A stretch of 64,000 bases of DNA from Gemmatimonadota bacterium (GTDB taxonomy: Bacteria > Latescibacterota > UBA2968 > GCA-2709665): assembly GCA_028874335.1 (NCBI GenBank), contig JAPPJY010000017.1:1-64000 (forward strand), written 5' to 3'. Each line of letters opens with the position of its first letter. The first letter of the stretch is position 1. Below the pieces are notes generated by a model. It was not told the origin of the DNA and made no database searches. It saw nothing but the letters and a program-made list of their open reading frames with translations. Shown here piece by piece: positions 46,459 through 56,087 of this stretch. Position numbers and translations under genes: made by a program.

Positions 46459-46902
46459 CTAAGCAGTGACGTATTCTACATTTTGTGGCTCTTCCGTTTC
46501 TGATGGACTAATAGAAATAGGGGAATGGTGTTTGAAGTCCAGGTGGGGATGTTCAATACGGGCGCGTGATTTTGTTTCTATTTGTCTGTCAACAACATAA
46601 ATCGCTTTCACTCGTTTTTTAGGTTTCGGTTGCTGAGGGCGATCGCTAAGCACTAATTCTTGTTCGGTTGCTTTTCTTGCCCTAGGCTCTGGAATTGGTT
46701 GTCCAAGTTTGATGAGTGTGGTAACACATTCATCGAACGCTGAATAAAGATTGTTAATGGCCTCTACTTGCGTGTGTCCAATTCCAACACAGTTTTCCAG
46801 CAACTTCATTTTCGTAATCCAAATCTGCTGGCCATCTTTATGAAGCACTTCCGTCAATATCGTGTAAGGAAGTTTTCGGTAGTAGCTTAATGATTTATCC
46901 AT
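46459..46902 (-). CDS. HicB-like domain protein with basic tail
   Basis: A 147-residue protein. Residues 8-75 resemble the HicB antitoxin fold: PYTILTEVLHKDGQQIWITK, then GHTQVEAINNLYSAFDECVT and GQPIPEPR. The tail to the end is basic and proline-rich (QQPKPKKRVKAIYVVDRQIE) and unrelated to the usual HicB DNA-binding domain. The ATG at 46902 has AAAGGAG upstream and overlaps the preceding gene by 16 bases. No HicA-like toxin is seen, so it probably acts with its two operon partners. Confidence 0.65.
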   Translation of the reverse strand: MDKSLSYYRKLPYTILTEVLHKDGQQIWITKMKLLENCVGIGHTQVEAINNLYSAFDECVTTLIKLGQPIPEPRARKATEQELVLSDRPQQPKPKKRVKAIYVVDRQIETKSRARIEHPHLDFKHHSPISISPSETEEPQNVEYVTA

Positions 46903-47141
46903 TCTGTCAACTCCTTTACTGTGTTCCATAGTTTTTCAAAGTTAACCAGGGCTGACCGTGTTGTGGATAAAGCTCTCCGAAGCAACGGTTTTGTTGAACG
47001 GTTTGAAATCTTCGGTGTGACGATATACTCATGAAATGGTTCTTCGTCGAGTTTAATGTTAATTATAAGTTGGTTAGTTTCTTTATTGTGTGTAACGACT
47101 ATATCTATGTCGTTTAATACTTCCCTTTCTAGATTTTCCAT
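46887..47141 (-). CDS. Hypothetical protein, middle gene of operon
   Basis: An 84-residue protein of unknown family. The first half reads as beta strands (IDIVVTHNKETNQLIINIKL), the second half as a basic helix (LLRRALSTTRSALVNFEKLW). It lies 14 bases after the DUF6941 gene and overlaps the HicB-like gene, so all three are produced together. Confidence 0.6.
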   Translation of the reverse strand: MENLEREVLNDIDIVVTHNKETNQLIINIKLDEEPFHEYIVTPKISNRSTKPLLRRALSTTRSALVNFEKLWNTVKELTEWINH

Positions 47142-47155
47142 AACTACCGATCCAC

Positions 47156-47569
47156 TTATCTAGTATTACTTTTCTGAGCCACTAATGTTCCAATTCCAAT
47201 AATACGATCATTCACCACGACGCGAAATTCATATGGCCCAGATCTATGGATCTGTAGATTCTGAATTTTAACTGTTAGTTCTATCTCAAATGGTTCGGAT
47301 GGTTCTTTTTCTGTTAATTTTGATGTTATGTTAAGGTTGATGGGAGGTGATTTCGCTACTGACTTATAGTCATCATCAACGATATCAATATAAAGCTGAT
47401 GAGTGCCAATATCCTGCTGATCGCCAGCGAGTTGAAGATATAGCGATATTTCGGGTCGTGTAAAGGGAAATGACTCTGCTTCAATTCTATGTAATAGTCC
47501 CAAAATGTCTGTTGGTCCGTTATTTGCTGTTCTTATCATTTCAGCAATAATTATCGTTTTTAAAACCAC
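47156..47569 (-). CDS. DUF6941-like protein
   Basis: A 137-residue beta-rich protein. The opening IIIAEMIRTANNGPTDILGL then LHRIEAESFPF, a QLYIDIVDDDY strand and the end FRVVVNDRIIGIGTL fit DUF6941, a small single-domain family of unknown function. It starts at a GTG with AAGGA eight bases upstream and is the first gene of a three-gene operon with a clear promoter and terminator. Confidence 0.65.
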   Translation of the reverse strand: MVLKTIIIAEMIRTANNGPTDILGLLHRIEAESFPFTRPEISLYLQLAGDQQDIGTHQLYIDIVDDDYKSVAKSPPINLNITSKLTEKEPSEPFEIELTVKIQNLQIHRSGPYEFRVVVNDRIIGIGTLVAQKSNTR

Positions 47570-47625
47570 GTTCTAGTCCTTATTTCAAACATCATTTGTT
47601 GAAGATTTATTTTCAAAGGACATTG

Positions 47626-47654
47626 AGTGTATGTAATACGTACCCTGTAGTCAA
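47626..47654 (-). promoter_or_regulatory. Sigma-70 type promoter of the DUF6941 operon
   Basis: On the minus strand TTGACT, 17 bases, TACACT, about 57 bases before the GTG start at 47569. The remaining 240 bases up to 47897 hold nothing recognised. Confidence 0.7.
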
Positions 47655-47897
47655 GCACTTTCTAAGGGGGAGGGTATTCGGTAATTTAAGTCCGATTTCA
47701 AAAAAGGTGTCCGTAATTACTGGAGTGACAGCCTGCGACAAGCCAGTCAACGAAGCCGCTTACAGGACGTCTTGGCGTTAACGTGATCGTAGTGCTGTCA
47801 ATGATTCTTTCGAAGTCGGCACCCCGAAAATTCCAGTACTGATTTCCACGTTGACCCGGCGCAAGTACTATAATGTCGAACGTTAGACGATCCTGCT

Positions 47898-49268
47898 TCA
47901 GCTCGAATCGCCACTGCGTTCTAGTCGCCGTTGGATACTTGGATAACTATAGTATTCCGACGCATCGCCATCCATTTGTTCTATCTGTCCGCGAACGAAT
48001 TCCTCCCAGTGAGGTCTGCTTTCACTGAGAAGCGACGTCGTCTGGTCGAACAGTTGTCCTAGGATGGCGGATGTTCCGTTCGCAAGCCAGATCTGTTCAT
48101 TTTCGCTAGCGGCCGTCAGCACCGCTTCAACATCTCTACTATCGAAGAACTCGGCGAGCGGGATTATAACTGACTGACCAAGATGCTCGGCATGTCGGAA
48201 AGTCGCGGCTTGGGAGTAGATTTCGACGCCCTTGCTGACTAACTCCTTGCTCGGGTGTTCGAGTATAATGCTTATTTGTACGGCATCAGGAAATTTGTCA
48301 AACCGATCCAAAAGGACTCCAGACACGGGATCGGTAGCAATTGCGTCGAAGGCGCAGCAGGATTTAAGGGTTTCTACGTCACCCGTCTCAAGAAGCCGTC
48401 TGATACGGGTGTGTTCGGACTCCTTAAGCCAGTCCCAAATGCGCGGGTCGTTCGCGAGAAATGGGCAAATGCGAAGAATGACGTCGTCTGTAACGCTATC
48501 GAATTTCTGAGCCACGTAACCGGGCACAATCGAGTCATATATTTGCGTCTTTGCATTCGCGATCTCACGCAGAGTTAGTGCCAGAGTCCGAATCTTCCCG
48601 GCATACTTGGCACTTTCTACGCCAAATGGAGCGCTGATTATTGCCTTGATGAGATTGACGACAAGGACTGCCTTTGCCCGGTCTAAGTATCTTGTACGAA
48701 GAAAGGTACTGATTTCCTCTGGGGTTGCTGGGAAAGACGGACTTAGTAAATCGGCGTCAAACCGGGCAATGGCACTCTTGCCCTGCAAAGGAGCATGCAC
48801 GAGTAGGTATTGTAAGGCGTGGACGATATGCGCGCGAACCAGTTCAGGTGTCGGTTGATAAAGTTCATCCTCGACTACAAACGCGGGATGGGCGCATAGA
48901 TGTCGATCTCGCTGTAGGCGCACGAGGGCATCCAATTCGTGTGGCGCAAGTAACTGAAGGTCGCTGTCTGCCTTTGTAATCAGCTCGGATTCAATCGTCT
49001 GAAGTTTTCGCTTGTCATCTGCTTCAATCGCGTCGTCCAACTCCTCTACAAACGCTTGGGGAGCCGCTTCACCTTGGTTGGCTAGCTCACGAGCCTTGGC
49101 AATGACGTCATAAGCAACGGCAATCCAGGCTGACACGATGGCAGATCGTAAAGCGCCGCCGCGATAGGCCGTAATCGCCTCACCAATCAGTCGGCGTGAC
49201 TCGTTGTCACGAACAGCTAGCGCAAACACATCAATGTCCGTGGATCCAAGTTGTCCAGCCGTATTCAC
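47898..49268 (-). CDS. HEPN-like protein linked to the type I R-M system
   Basis: A 456-residue helical protein. The first 170 residues look like a HEPN-type region: DNESRRLIGEAITAYRGGAL, SAWIAVAYDVIAKAR, and RDRHLCAHPAF near residue 130, an R-x4-H motif as in HEPN ribonucleases. The remaining 280 residues are alpha-helical and unassigned. I chose the GTG at 49268, with GGGAG six bases upstream, over the longer frame to 49322. It follows hsdM by 88 bases in the same direction and is probably co-transcribed. It may be an RNase-type back-up effector of the R-M system (inference). Confidence 0.6.
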   Translation of the reverse strand: MNTAGQLGSTDIDVFALAVRDNESRRLIGEAITAYRGGALRSAIVSAWIAVAYDVIAKARELANQGEAAPQAFVEELDDAIEADDKRKLQTIESELITKADSDLQLLAPHELDALVRLQRDRHLCAHPAFVVEDELYQPTPELVRAHIVHALQYLLVHAPLQGKSAIARFDADLLSPSFPATPEEISTFLRTRYLDRAKAVLVVNLIKAIISAPFGVESAKYAGKIRTLALTLREIANAKTQIYDSIVPGYVAQKFDSVTDDVILRICPFLANDPRIWDWLKESEHTRIRRLLETGDVETLKSCCAFDAIATDPVSGVLLDRFDKFPDAVQISIILEHPSKELVSKGVEIYSQAATFRHAEHLGQSVIIPLAEFFDSRDVEAVLTAASENEQIWLANGTSAILGQLFDQTTSLLSESRPHWEEFVRGQIEQMDGDASEYYSYPSIQRRLERSGDSS

Positions 49269-49356
49269 AAGCACTCCCACGCAAAGAGCTAATCGGAAGT
49301 CTTCTTGGCAACATCGCACCATCGTCGGCGGAAAATCACTAATCCAGAAGTGTCAC

Positions 49357-50844
49357 TCATTTCGTCCCCAATCCGGCCAAAACCCGGCGAAAGCTGTTGA
49401 GCCCGGCTTCGAGGTTTTCGATGATTTCTTCGGCGAGTTCGTCGGGTTCGGGCAAGTTGTCGAGGTCCGTCAGGCTCTTGTCCTTTAGCCAGAAGATGTC
49501 CAGACTGGTCTTGTCCCGTGCGCAAATCTCCTCGTAGCTATAGCTTCGCCAGCGGCCGTCCGGCGAATTCTTCTCGTCCCAGGTCGCCTTGCGCTGATGC
49601 CTCTTTTTCGGATTGTAGCACTCGATAAATTCCGATAGATCTTCGAAGCGCATCGGTTTCTTCTTCAGGGTGTGGTGAATGTTGGTTCGGTAATCATAGT
49701 ACCAGACCCTTTTGGTCCACGGAGCAGGGCTGGCTTCGTGATTGTCGAAGAAGATCACGTTTGCTTTGACCCCTTGCGCGTAGAAAACCCCGGTCGGTAG
49801 GCGGAGGATGGTGTGCAGGTCGGTATTGTCCAGCAGCTTCTTGCGAATCGTCTCACCAGCGCCGCCCTCAAACAGCACGTTGTCCGGCACGACGACGGCT
49901 GCACGGCCGGTGGTCTTGAGCATGGTGCGGATGTGCTGCACGAAGTTGAGTTGCTTGTTTGAGGTGGTCGCCCAGAAATCCTGTCTGTTGTACGTCAAGT
50001 CATCCCTTTCTTGCGCGCCCTCTTCGTTCGTAAAGCTCATGGAACTCTTCTTGCCGAAGGGCGGATTCGCCAGCACACAATCAAAGCGCTGGCCTGCATC
50101 TGCCACCAGCGAATCGTTCGGCGATATGGGCACGTCGCCGTCGATCTCGCCGATGTTGTGCAGAAACATGTTCATCAGACACAAACGCCGCGTATTGGCG
50201 ACGATCTCGTTGCCGTGAAAGGCTTCGTGCTTCAGGAACGCCTTCTGATCCCTGTCGAGGTTGAAGTTGTCCGGATCCGTGACATAATCGTACGCAGCGA
50301 GAAAAAAGCCGCCTGTACCACAGGCCGGGTCGGCAATGAGCGTGCCCGGTTCCGGGCGTACGCATTCGACCATGGCACGGATAAGTGCGCGTGGCGTGAA
50401 ATACTGACCTGCGCCTGACTTCGTATCCTCAGCGTTCTTCTCAAGAAGCCCTTCGTAGATGTCTCCCTTTACGTCGGCGCCCAGCCTGACCCATTCCGTG
50501 TCATCTACCATGTCGACCAAGCGGTATAACTTTGCAGGGTCCTGGATCTTATTTTGGGACTTGGTAAAGATCTGACCAAGCATGCCTGTCCTGGTCCCGA
50601 GTTCGCGGAGCAGGCCGGCGTAATGGCCGTCAAGTTCCGCGCCTCTCTTCGTATTCAAGCTTTGCCAGTTAAGGTCTGCTGGAATACCAACGTCGCGGTT
50701 GTACGGTGGTTTGCCGTACTCGTCGGCCATCTTGAGAAAGATCAGATACGTGAGCTGCTCCAGGTAGTCGCCATAGCTCACCCCGTCATCGCGCAGCGTG
50801 TTGCAAAAGCTCCAGACTTTGGAGACGATAGGTGCAGTATTCAT
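49357..50844 (-). CDS. hsdM: Type I restriction-modification methyltransferase subunit
   Basis: A 495-residue N6-adenine methyltransferase. An N-terminal helical domain (about residues 10-135) is followed by the catalytic domain with the SAM site ADPACGTGGFFLAAYDY and the motif NPPFGKKSS. With HsdS it methylates the host recognition site, and with HsdR it forms the restriction complex. It overlaps the hsdS stop by four bases (ATGA). Length and motifs are normal. Confidence 0.95.
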   Translation of the reverse strand: MNTAPIVSKVWSFCNTLRDDGVSYGDYLEQLTYLIFLKMADEYGKPPYNRDVGIPADLNWQSLNTKRGAELDGHYAGLLRELGTRTGMLGQIFTKSQNKIQDPAKLYRLVDMVDDTEWVRLGADVKGDIYEGLLEKNAEDTKSGAGQYFTPRALIRAMVECVRPEPGTLIADPACGTGGFFLAAYDYVTDPDNFNLDRDQKAFLKHEAFHGNEIVANTRRLCLMNMFLHNIGEIDGDVPISPNDSLVADAGQRFDCVLANPPFGKKSSMSFTNEEGAQERDDLTYNRQDFWATTSNKQLNFVQHIRTMLKTTGRAAVVVPDNVLFEGGAGETIRKKLLDNTDLHTILRLPTGVFYAQGVKANVIFFDNHEASPAPWTKRVWYYDYRTNIHHTLKKKPMRFEDLSEFIECYNPKKRHQRKATWDEKNSPDGRWRSYSYEEICARDKTSLDIFWLKDKSLTDLDNLPEPDELAEEIIENLEAGLNSFRRVLAGLGTK

Positions 50845-52385
50845 GCGAAGTTCCTCTTCTTGGTTTTCTCTTCGTCCTCGCCATTCTTGGTCGTCTGCGC
50901 TTTTTCTGCATTGATTCTGTCCAAAAAAACCGAAGCAGGTTCATCATTGGGATCTTGCGCGATTAGTTGACCCGAGAATGCATTCTTCAGAATTGACTGA
51001 CGGGCCACACTTCCTAAATTTAGTTGGTCCGACAAATCGCCCTCGATCGCGTCAATGCTAGACAGTTGTGCCTCAATCGTCCTCAAGATTAACTCTTGCT
51101 CAGGGATCGGTGGAACGGGAATCACAAACTGCTTGAACTCACGGATCGGCAGTTGCGGTTGTGCCGTTCCAGAATTTAACCTCTTTATCTGCCTAGCAAT
51201 GATTGGCGACAACAATAGCCAAGTGAAATATTCTCCAATCAAAATGGGGGAGTAATTCCTTAGAATAAACATCCCTGAATTAATCCTGATCGCTCCGAAG
51301 TCTAGGGGCGATGAGTGCAATGCGACGTTTCCAATAGTACCTCTGCTCGTGAAAATTATGTCGCCTATTTCCACACTGCCTTTTCGAAGTGATAGATGTT
51401 TTTCCTCGGATATGAATTGGCATTCATCAAACACAAAACCTCTTGTTGTCACATTTTTTGCATTCAAGAAAAGACAGTATCCATCAGGAAGATAGTCGAC
51501 TTTCTTTGGGTAGTTTTGGCCACGATCTCCATCGACGATGTCGCAGACGTCTTCTATGCGTAACCAAAGCCAATTTCTCGGTGCCACATCCCTATGGTTG
51601 ATCCCGATAGCGACGGTGTTAGACAGTCCTTGCAGTCTGTAACCAGCTTCTCGCCACTTTCTATCGTCATACTTCCATTCGACGAGGTCTGTTTTATGAT
51701 GCAGGTCGCGGTCCGTCCTCATGTGAGCAATGAACCGTTCAGCGCTCTCCAACCTGTTTTTGTTTTCTTCGCGCCATTGGGCCGTGAGTTTGCCTTCAAA
51801 GGCGTGCTTTAGCACGGCCTGGCGGTAGACTTCGAGCTTCGCCCGCGCTGTTATTAGGCTCTCGATGCCCCTGTCCAGTTCGGAAAACAGTTCCTCGATC
51901 TTGGCGACGATGCGACGTTGCTCTGCGGCGGGAGGGATCGGTATCGAGATGGACTTGAGTTTTTTAGCGTTAACGTTAGGTACGGCAATGCCCATCTTTT
52001 CATCGGCGATGGTAACCCAGTATTCAGGACTTTGGAGGAAGTATGCCAGGAACCGTCTATCGATAAACGGTTTGAGACGAATTAGGTACGACGCGAAAAC
52101 CGCTTTCCGCGGTTTCGTTACCAGACAACTCACGCCTACGGACCCAGCTCTCGATACTAGAATGTCCCCATCCTTGACGATATACTTCTCTAAATCATCG
52201 GGATTCTCTGCGCAATAGGGAACGGTTTCCCAATCGATACTGCCAGATGTGATGTCACTGGTTCGCAAGAGACGTAGGTCACCACGATTCGACGCTTTGG
52301 TAGTATAGCCATACTGGGTTTGGCAACATACATCACCGACAGTTGCTAGGACCCACGTTTTAGGAATGGTTTGGGCTATATTCAT
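50841..52385 (-). CDS. hsdS: Type I restriction-modification specificity subunit
   Basis: A 514-residue subunit with two target recognition domains, each followed by a conserved helix: PPAAEQRRIVAKIEELFSEL near residue 155 and PPIPEQELILRTIEAQLSSI near 430. Each domain reads half of a bipartite recognition site, so the target sequence cannot be predicted. It lies between hsdR (five bases upstream) and hsdM (overlapping). Confidence 0.94.
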   Translation of the reverse strand: MNIAQTIPKTWVLATVGDVCCQTQYGYTTKASNRGDLRLLRTSDITSGSIDWETVPYCAENPDDLEKYIVKDGDILVSRAGSVGVSCLVTKPRKAVFASYLIRLKPFIDRRFLAYFLQSPEYWVTIADEKMGIAVPNVNAKKLKSISIPIPPAAEQRRIVAKIEELFSELDRGIESLITARAKLEVYRQAVLKHAFEGKLTAQWREENKNRLESAERFIAHMRTDRDLHHKTDLVEWKYDDRKWREAGYRLQGLSNTVAIGINHRDVAPRNWLWLRIEDVCDIVDGDRGQNYPKKVDYLPDGYCLFLNAKNVTTRGFVFDECQFISEEKHLSLRKGSVEIGDIIFTSRGTIGNVALHSSPLDFGAIRINSGMFILRNYSPILIGEYFTWLLLSPIIARQIKRLNSGTAQPQLPIREFKQFVIPVPPIPEQELILRTIEAQLSSIDAIEGDLSDQLNLGSVARQSILKNAFSGQLIAQDPNDEPASVFLDRINAEKAQTTKNGEDEEKTKKRNFA

Positions 52386-52390
52386 TACGA

Positions 52391-55156
52391 TTAAGCCGCC
52401 AGCACCTCGTTCAACTGTTCAACTATTTCATCCATCTGCTCGCCAAAGAGCTTGTACATCTGCCCCATTCCTCCCTTGCTATCGAATGGCGCCATGTCCA
52501 AATCGTCGCGGTCCAGATGAAACGACGTGATGATGTGGTCGCGGATCATGCGCAACCAGTCCATCTGCTCTTCGTTGAACTTCTCTCCGCTGCCGCTATG
52601 GTGTGTCATGATCCAATCCCGAAAGTTGCGGCGCACGGTATCCGAAAAGGTCGAGAGCGTGCTATCAATGCCGCAGACACGTCGGATCAATGCCACTAAC
52701 GCCGCCAGATCACTGGCAGGTTTGCGGCCCTTGTATTTATCCAGAAACGTGTATGCCTGCCAGACACGCAAAGGGGCCAGTAAAGGCCGATCGCTCTTAA
52801 GCTTTTCGAAGACCTCACGAATCATCTTGAATGTCAATTTACTGCGCCTATGCGGTTGGGCATAGAAGATGGTCAGAGCTTCGATCTTGTCGCGATTGGC
52901 TTCAAGATAGTCCCGAAAATCTTTGGCAACGGCCTCTGCATTCTCCTGCGCGTCGCCTTTCCATTCAGCTTTCAGCACTGCGTCCAAGCTGTCATGATCG
53001 ATGGTTTGTTCCTTGTCACGGCGGATCGAGTCAATCAGTTCGATCAACTCTCCGTTGAACACGTTCGCAGCCTCGACCACCAACTTTTCGCGCGCCTGGC
53101 AAAGGGCGGGGGATGACGGATCGGCATCCTCAGGCACATCTTCAATTTCGCGAGCCTTCGCGTCAATCCGGTCCGGGTCGATTGCCGCCAGCAGGGCGCC
53201 AACGATCGTTGTGAGTTCGATCCCGCCAGCCTTTTCCTTTATGCGGTCCTGCTCAGCCTGATTCAATTGCCGGTTTAGACGAGAGAGACGTCCGGCGAGG
53301 GAGCTCACCGTGCCTTCGTCGTGAGCGCCCATCATCACGCCCATAGCGAGATCCTTAAGTGGCACTGTCGGCTGGGTGATGAGGGGTTGGCTGGCGGTCT
53401 TGAGCGACGTCGTGACGCCGACCGCGTCCACGATGACATAGTGGGTCTTGCTGGTAATAGCAGAAGGAGAGACTTTTCTGAGGTCGTCGTGATCAAGAGT
53501 ACGGGTCCCACGACCCTTCATCTGCTCGAAATAGTTGCGGCTACGCACATCACGCATAAATAGTAAGCATTCGAGTGGTCTGACATCGGTGCCAGTCGCG
53601 ATCATATCCACCGTGACAGCGATGCGCGGGTAATAGTCGTTTCGAAACTGGGCGAGGACAGATTTTGGGTCTTCTTCGGATTTGTATGTGACCTTCTTGC
53701 AAAACTCATTGCCTTCGCCGAATTCCTCACGCACAGTCTGAATGATGTCATCAGCATGGCTATCGGTCTTGGCGAAAATCAGTGTCTTCGGAACTTCGCG
53801 GCGACCCGGGAAAATTTCAGGTATTTTATCGCGGAATGCGCCGATGACGGTACGGATCTGATCCGGATTGACGACGGCGCGGTCCAGTTCTCTGGCTGTA
53901 TAGACAAGCTCTTCGTCCTGAATCTCCCAGCGCTTTCGCCGCGTTAGCCGCTCTCGTCTTTGGACCGCTTGGCGTGCCCTGATCTGGCCCCCGCGCTCTG
54001 TCCTTTCCGTCTCGATCACATAGACTTCGTTGCCGACGTTGACGCCGTCCGCGACGGCTTGATCATGCGTATATTCGCTGACGACGTTTTTCCTGAAAAA
54101 TCCGTATGTGCGGTTGTCCGGCGTGGCGGTGAGGCCAATGAGAAAGGCGTCGAAGTATTCCAGGACCTGGCGCCAGAGGTTGTAGATCGACCGGTGGCAT
54201 TCGTCAATGATGATGAAGTCAAAGTACTCGGGCGGAATTTTCTCATTGGAGACGACCGGTACAGGTTGTTTGGGTTGCGTCAATTCCGCGGGGTTTATCT
54301 CTTCCGCAGCTTCGTCCATCTCCTCGCCCTTCAGAAGCGAATACATGCGCTGGATGGTGCTGATACAGACCTGGCTATCGTTGGCCACAAAGGACGATTT
54401 GAGACGCTGTACGTTGTAGAGTTCAGTGAATTTGCGATTGTCGTCATTGGGCGTGTACGCCATGAATTCCTGCTCGGCCTGTTCACCGAGATGCCTGGTG
54501 TCTACGAGAAAGAGAATCCGATTGGCGTCCGCGTGTTTGAGCAGGCGGTAGATCGACGTTATGGCAGTGTAGGTCTTTCCAGATCCGGTGGCCATCTGGA
54601 TGAGTGCGCGCGGACGGTTGTCTCTGAACGAGGTCTCGAGATTCTCGATGGCGCTTATCTGGCAATCCCTGAGTCCTGCAGTGTTGAGCTCAGGGAATGT
54701 TCGAAGCCGGGCGCGGAGCGAGCCGTCATTTGCGTTCCATTCCCGCAAGGTTTCCGGCCGAGGGAAATTGAATACCTCCCGCGAACGAGGTTTCGGGTCG
54801 CGTCCATCGGTAAACCGCGTAAGCACACCGGTAGATTCGTATACGAACGGCAGGGGTTCTGTGTTGTTGACCCATTTGAGTTCGGCAGCTGCATAATTGC
54901 CGGACTGCGATTCGACGGTCGTGATATTGTGGCCCCACTCCTCCGGCTTGGCCTCGACAACGCCGACGGCCTGCTTGTCAACAAAGAGAACGTAGTCGGC
55001 TGGGCCGACATCCGTCTGATACTCACGAACAGCGATACCTGGTCCCGCGCTGAAGTCAAGCTTGTTTTTCGACTGTACCTTCCAGCCGGCCTGATCCAAC
55101 ATCGCGTCGATTTTGTCGCGCGCCTTTTGTTCCGGAGTGCGGAAAATATCAGTCAC
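52391..55156 (-). CDS. hsdR: Type I restriction enzyme motor/nuclease subunit
   Basis: About 921 residues from a GTG at 55156 (the frame is open to 55243 but lacks a better start; AGGA precedes the GTG). The N-terminal nuclease has DYVLFVDKQAVGVVEAKPEE (D...E-x-K). The SF2 translocase has Walker A in MATGSGKTYTA, the DEAH-like box IIIDECHRS and motif VI QMKGRGTRT. The C-terminal 250 residues bind the HsdMS core. It translocates and cuts unmethylated DNA. First gene of hsdR-hsdS-hsdM. Confidence 0.95.
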   Translation of the reverse strand: MTDIFRTPEQKARDKIDAMLDQAGWKVQSKNKLDFSAGPGIAVREYQTDVGPADYVLFVDKQAVGVVEAKPEEWGHNITTVESQSGNYAAAELKWVNNTEPLPFVYESTGVLTRFTDGRDPKPRSREVFNFPRPETLREWNANDGSLRARLRTFPELNTAGLRDCQISAIENLETSFRDNRPRALIQMATGSGKTYTAITSIYRLLKHADANRILFLVDTRHLGEQAEQEFMAYTPNDDNRKFTELYNVQRLKSSFVANDSQVCISTIQRMYSLLKGEEMDEAAEEINPAELTQPKQPVPVVSNEKIPPEYFDFIIIDECHRSIYNLWRQVLEYFDAFLIGLTATPDNRTYGFFRKNVVSEYTHDQAVADGVNVGNEVYVIETERTERGGQIRARQAVQRRERLTRRKRWEIQDEELVYTARELDRAVVNPDQIRTVIGAFRDKIPEIFPGRREVPKTLIFAKTDSHADDIIQTVREEFGEGNEFCKKVTYKSEEDPKSVLAQFRNDYYPRIAVTVDMIATGTDVRPLECLLFMRDVRSRNYFEQMKGRGTRTLDHDDLRKVSPSAITSKTHYVIVDAVGVTTSLKTASQPLITQPTVPLKDLAMGVMMGAHDEGTVSSLAGRLSRLNRQLNQAEQDRIKEKAGGIELTTIVGALLAAIDPDRIDAKAREIEDVPEDADPSSPALCQAREKLVVEAANVFNGELIELIDSIRRDKEQTIDHDSLDAVLKAEWKGDAQENAEAVAKDFRDYLEANRDKIEALTIFYAQPHRRSKLTFKMIREVFEKLKSDRPLLAPLRVWQAYTFLDKYKGRKPASDLAALVALIRRVCGIDSTLSTFSDTVRRNFRDWIMTHHSGSGEKFNEEQMDWLRMIRDHIITSFHLDRDDLDMAPFDSKGGMGQMYKLFGEQMDEIVEQLNEVLAA

Positions 55157-55265
55157 TGCTATGGTCCTGTTTCGTTGATTCGCACAATTCGATCGAACTA
55201 CATATGTTATCCCATAAAGCCCGCAATATATGGAAATCTTCAATCAGGTGACAACAAAAAGTGAC

Positions 55266-55387
55266 GCATTTTGCGACGGTATCGGCGCGTTTTGCGACAA
55301 AGAAAAAACCCCGATGAGATCGTTCATCGGGGTCATCTGTCACACATCAAGAGCAACACGCAACCGTCAGCTAAAACCGGATAGTGC
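55266..55387. repeat. Terminator-containing repeat, copy 1
   Basis: This stretch matches 58167-58284. Both have GCATT-TGCGACGGT, a CCCCGA(T/C)GA ... TTCATCGGGG hairpin, then ACGGTCAGCTAAAA-like CGGAT. The hairpin at 55308-55333 has a T-run on the minus strand and probably terminates the leftward small gene at 55543. Confidence 0.8.
55308..55333 (-). terminator. Rho-independent terminator
   Basis: ACCCCGATGA, a short loop, TCATCGGGGT, followed on the minus strand by TTTTTTC. Downstream of the leftward gene ending at 55543. Confidence 0.8.
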
Positions 55388-55438
55388 TACTTCGTGGCGA
55401 AGCCAAACGGCGACCTGCGCGCCAGGGCGAGGGGAACC

Positions 55439-55531
55439 ACGAAAAACAAAAGGAAAAAGGAAGAAGGCAGAAGGAAGAACGGAAAAGGAAAAAGGAAGGC
55501 AGAAAGGCCCGGAAAAATTCCGGGCTTTTTT
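55439..55531 (+). repeat. Polypurine tract and terminator-like hairpin
   Basis: Bases 55439-55506 are almost pure purine, made of irregular GGAAGAA/GGAAAAA units. They run into a stem GCCCGGAA / TTCCGGGC followed by TTTTTT (55507-55531), a rho-independent terminator on the plus strand with no obvious gene to serve. This is the first of about ten such tracts up to 59620. Confidence 0.8.
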
Positions 55532-55542
55532 GGAGCCTATTT

Positions 55543-55746
55543 TCAAAACTTAGCGGCCCGAAGGACATCAGGCAACACTAACCCTGCTACTACAATCAGT
55601 ATGCCAAACGCGATTCCGACAGCTACTATGCCAATCTGAATCCACATGATGACGCTGACTTTTCGATTCAGTCTTTTTAACAACACTTCCAGATTATAGT
55701 TGGACACGTATCGTTCCTCGTCTATATGAATGTCTGGATTTTCCAT
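55543..55746 (-). CDS. Small single-pass membrane protein
   Basis: A 67-residue protein with a charged N-terminus (NPDIHIDEERYVSNYNLEVL), a basic stretch LLKRLNRKVS and one strong transmembrane helix (WIQIGIVAVGIAFGILIVVA). No family recognised. No good ribosome binding site, but a terminator follows. Possibly a small toxin-like or accessory protein. Confidence 0.45.
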   Translation of the reverse strand: MENPDIHIDEERYVSNYNLEVLLKRLNRKVSVIMWIQIGIVAVGIAFGILIVVAGLVLPDVLRAAKF

Positions 55747-56087
55747 GTAGTGGAATATATGGAACTCCTAATACGCGTCAACCGATAACATTCAGTGCCG
55801 TTCCCGCCATTCAGTGGAGCTTTTCAAAGGTTCTCGAACCTTCTCCAAAGGCCACGGGCACATAGCCGTAAAATGCAGACGGTAATTGGACGCTGTCGAG
55901 CTAGGGCATCTGTACCACAACAACTGCATTCGGATCAGGCCCATTCCGCAAGGTCAGCCTCTGGTTAAGAAATCCGAGGTGTTGTTAGATCTCGATTCGC
56001 TGATAGAGTGGGGTCGCTGCAAATGACTGAAACACACGTCTATTCCCTTCTTTTTTCTTGCTTCTTCCTTCTTCGTACACGATCGCG
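55747..56087. other. Intergenic region without recognised genes
   Basis: About 340 bases with no convincing gene on either strand. At 56043-56076 a pyrimidine run (TTCTTTTTTCTTGCTTCTTC) is another polypurine tract read from the other strand. Confidence 0.5.

Noticed and set aside
53960-55264. 434-codon plus-strand open frame
   Set aside because: Antisense shadow of hsdR, which carries the helicase and nuclease motifs.
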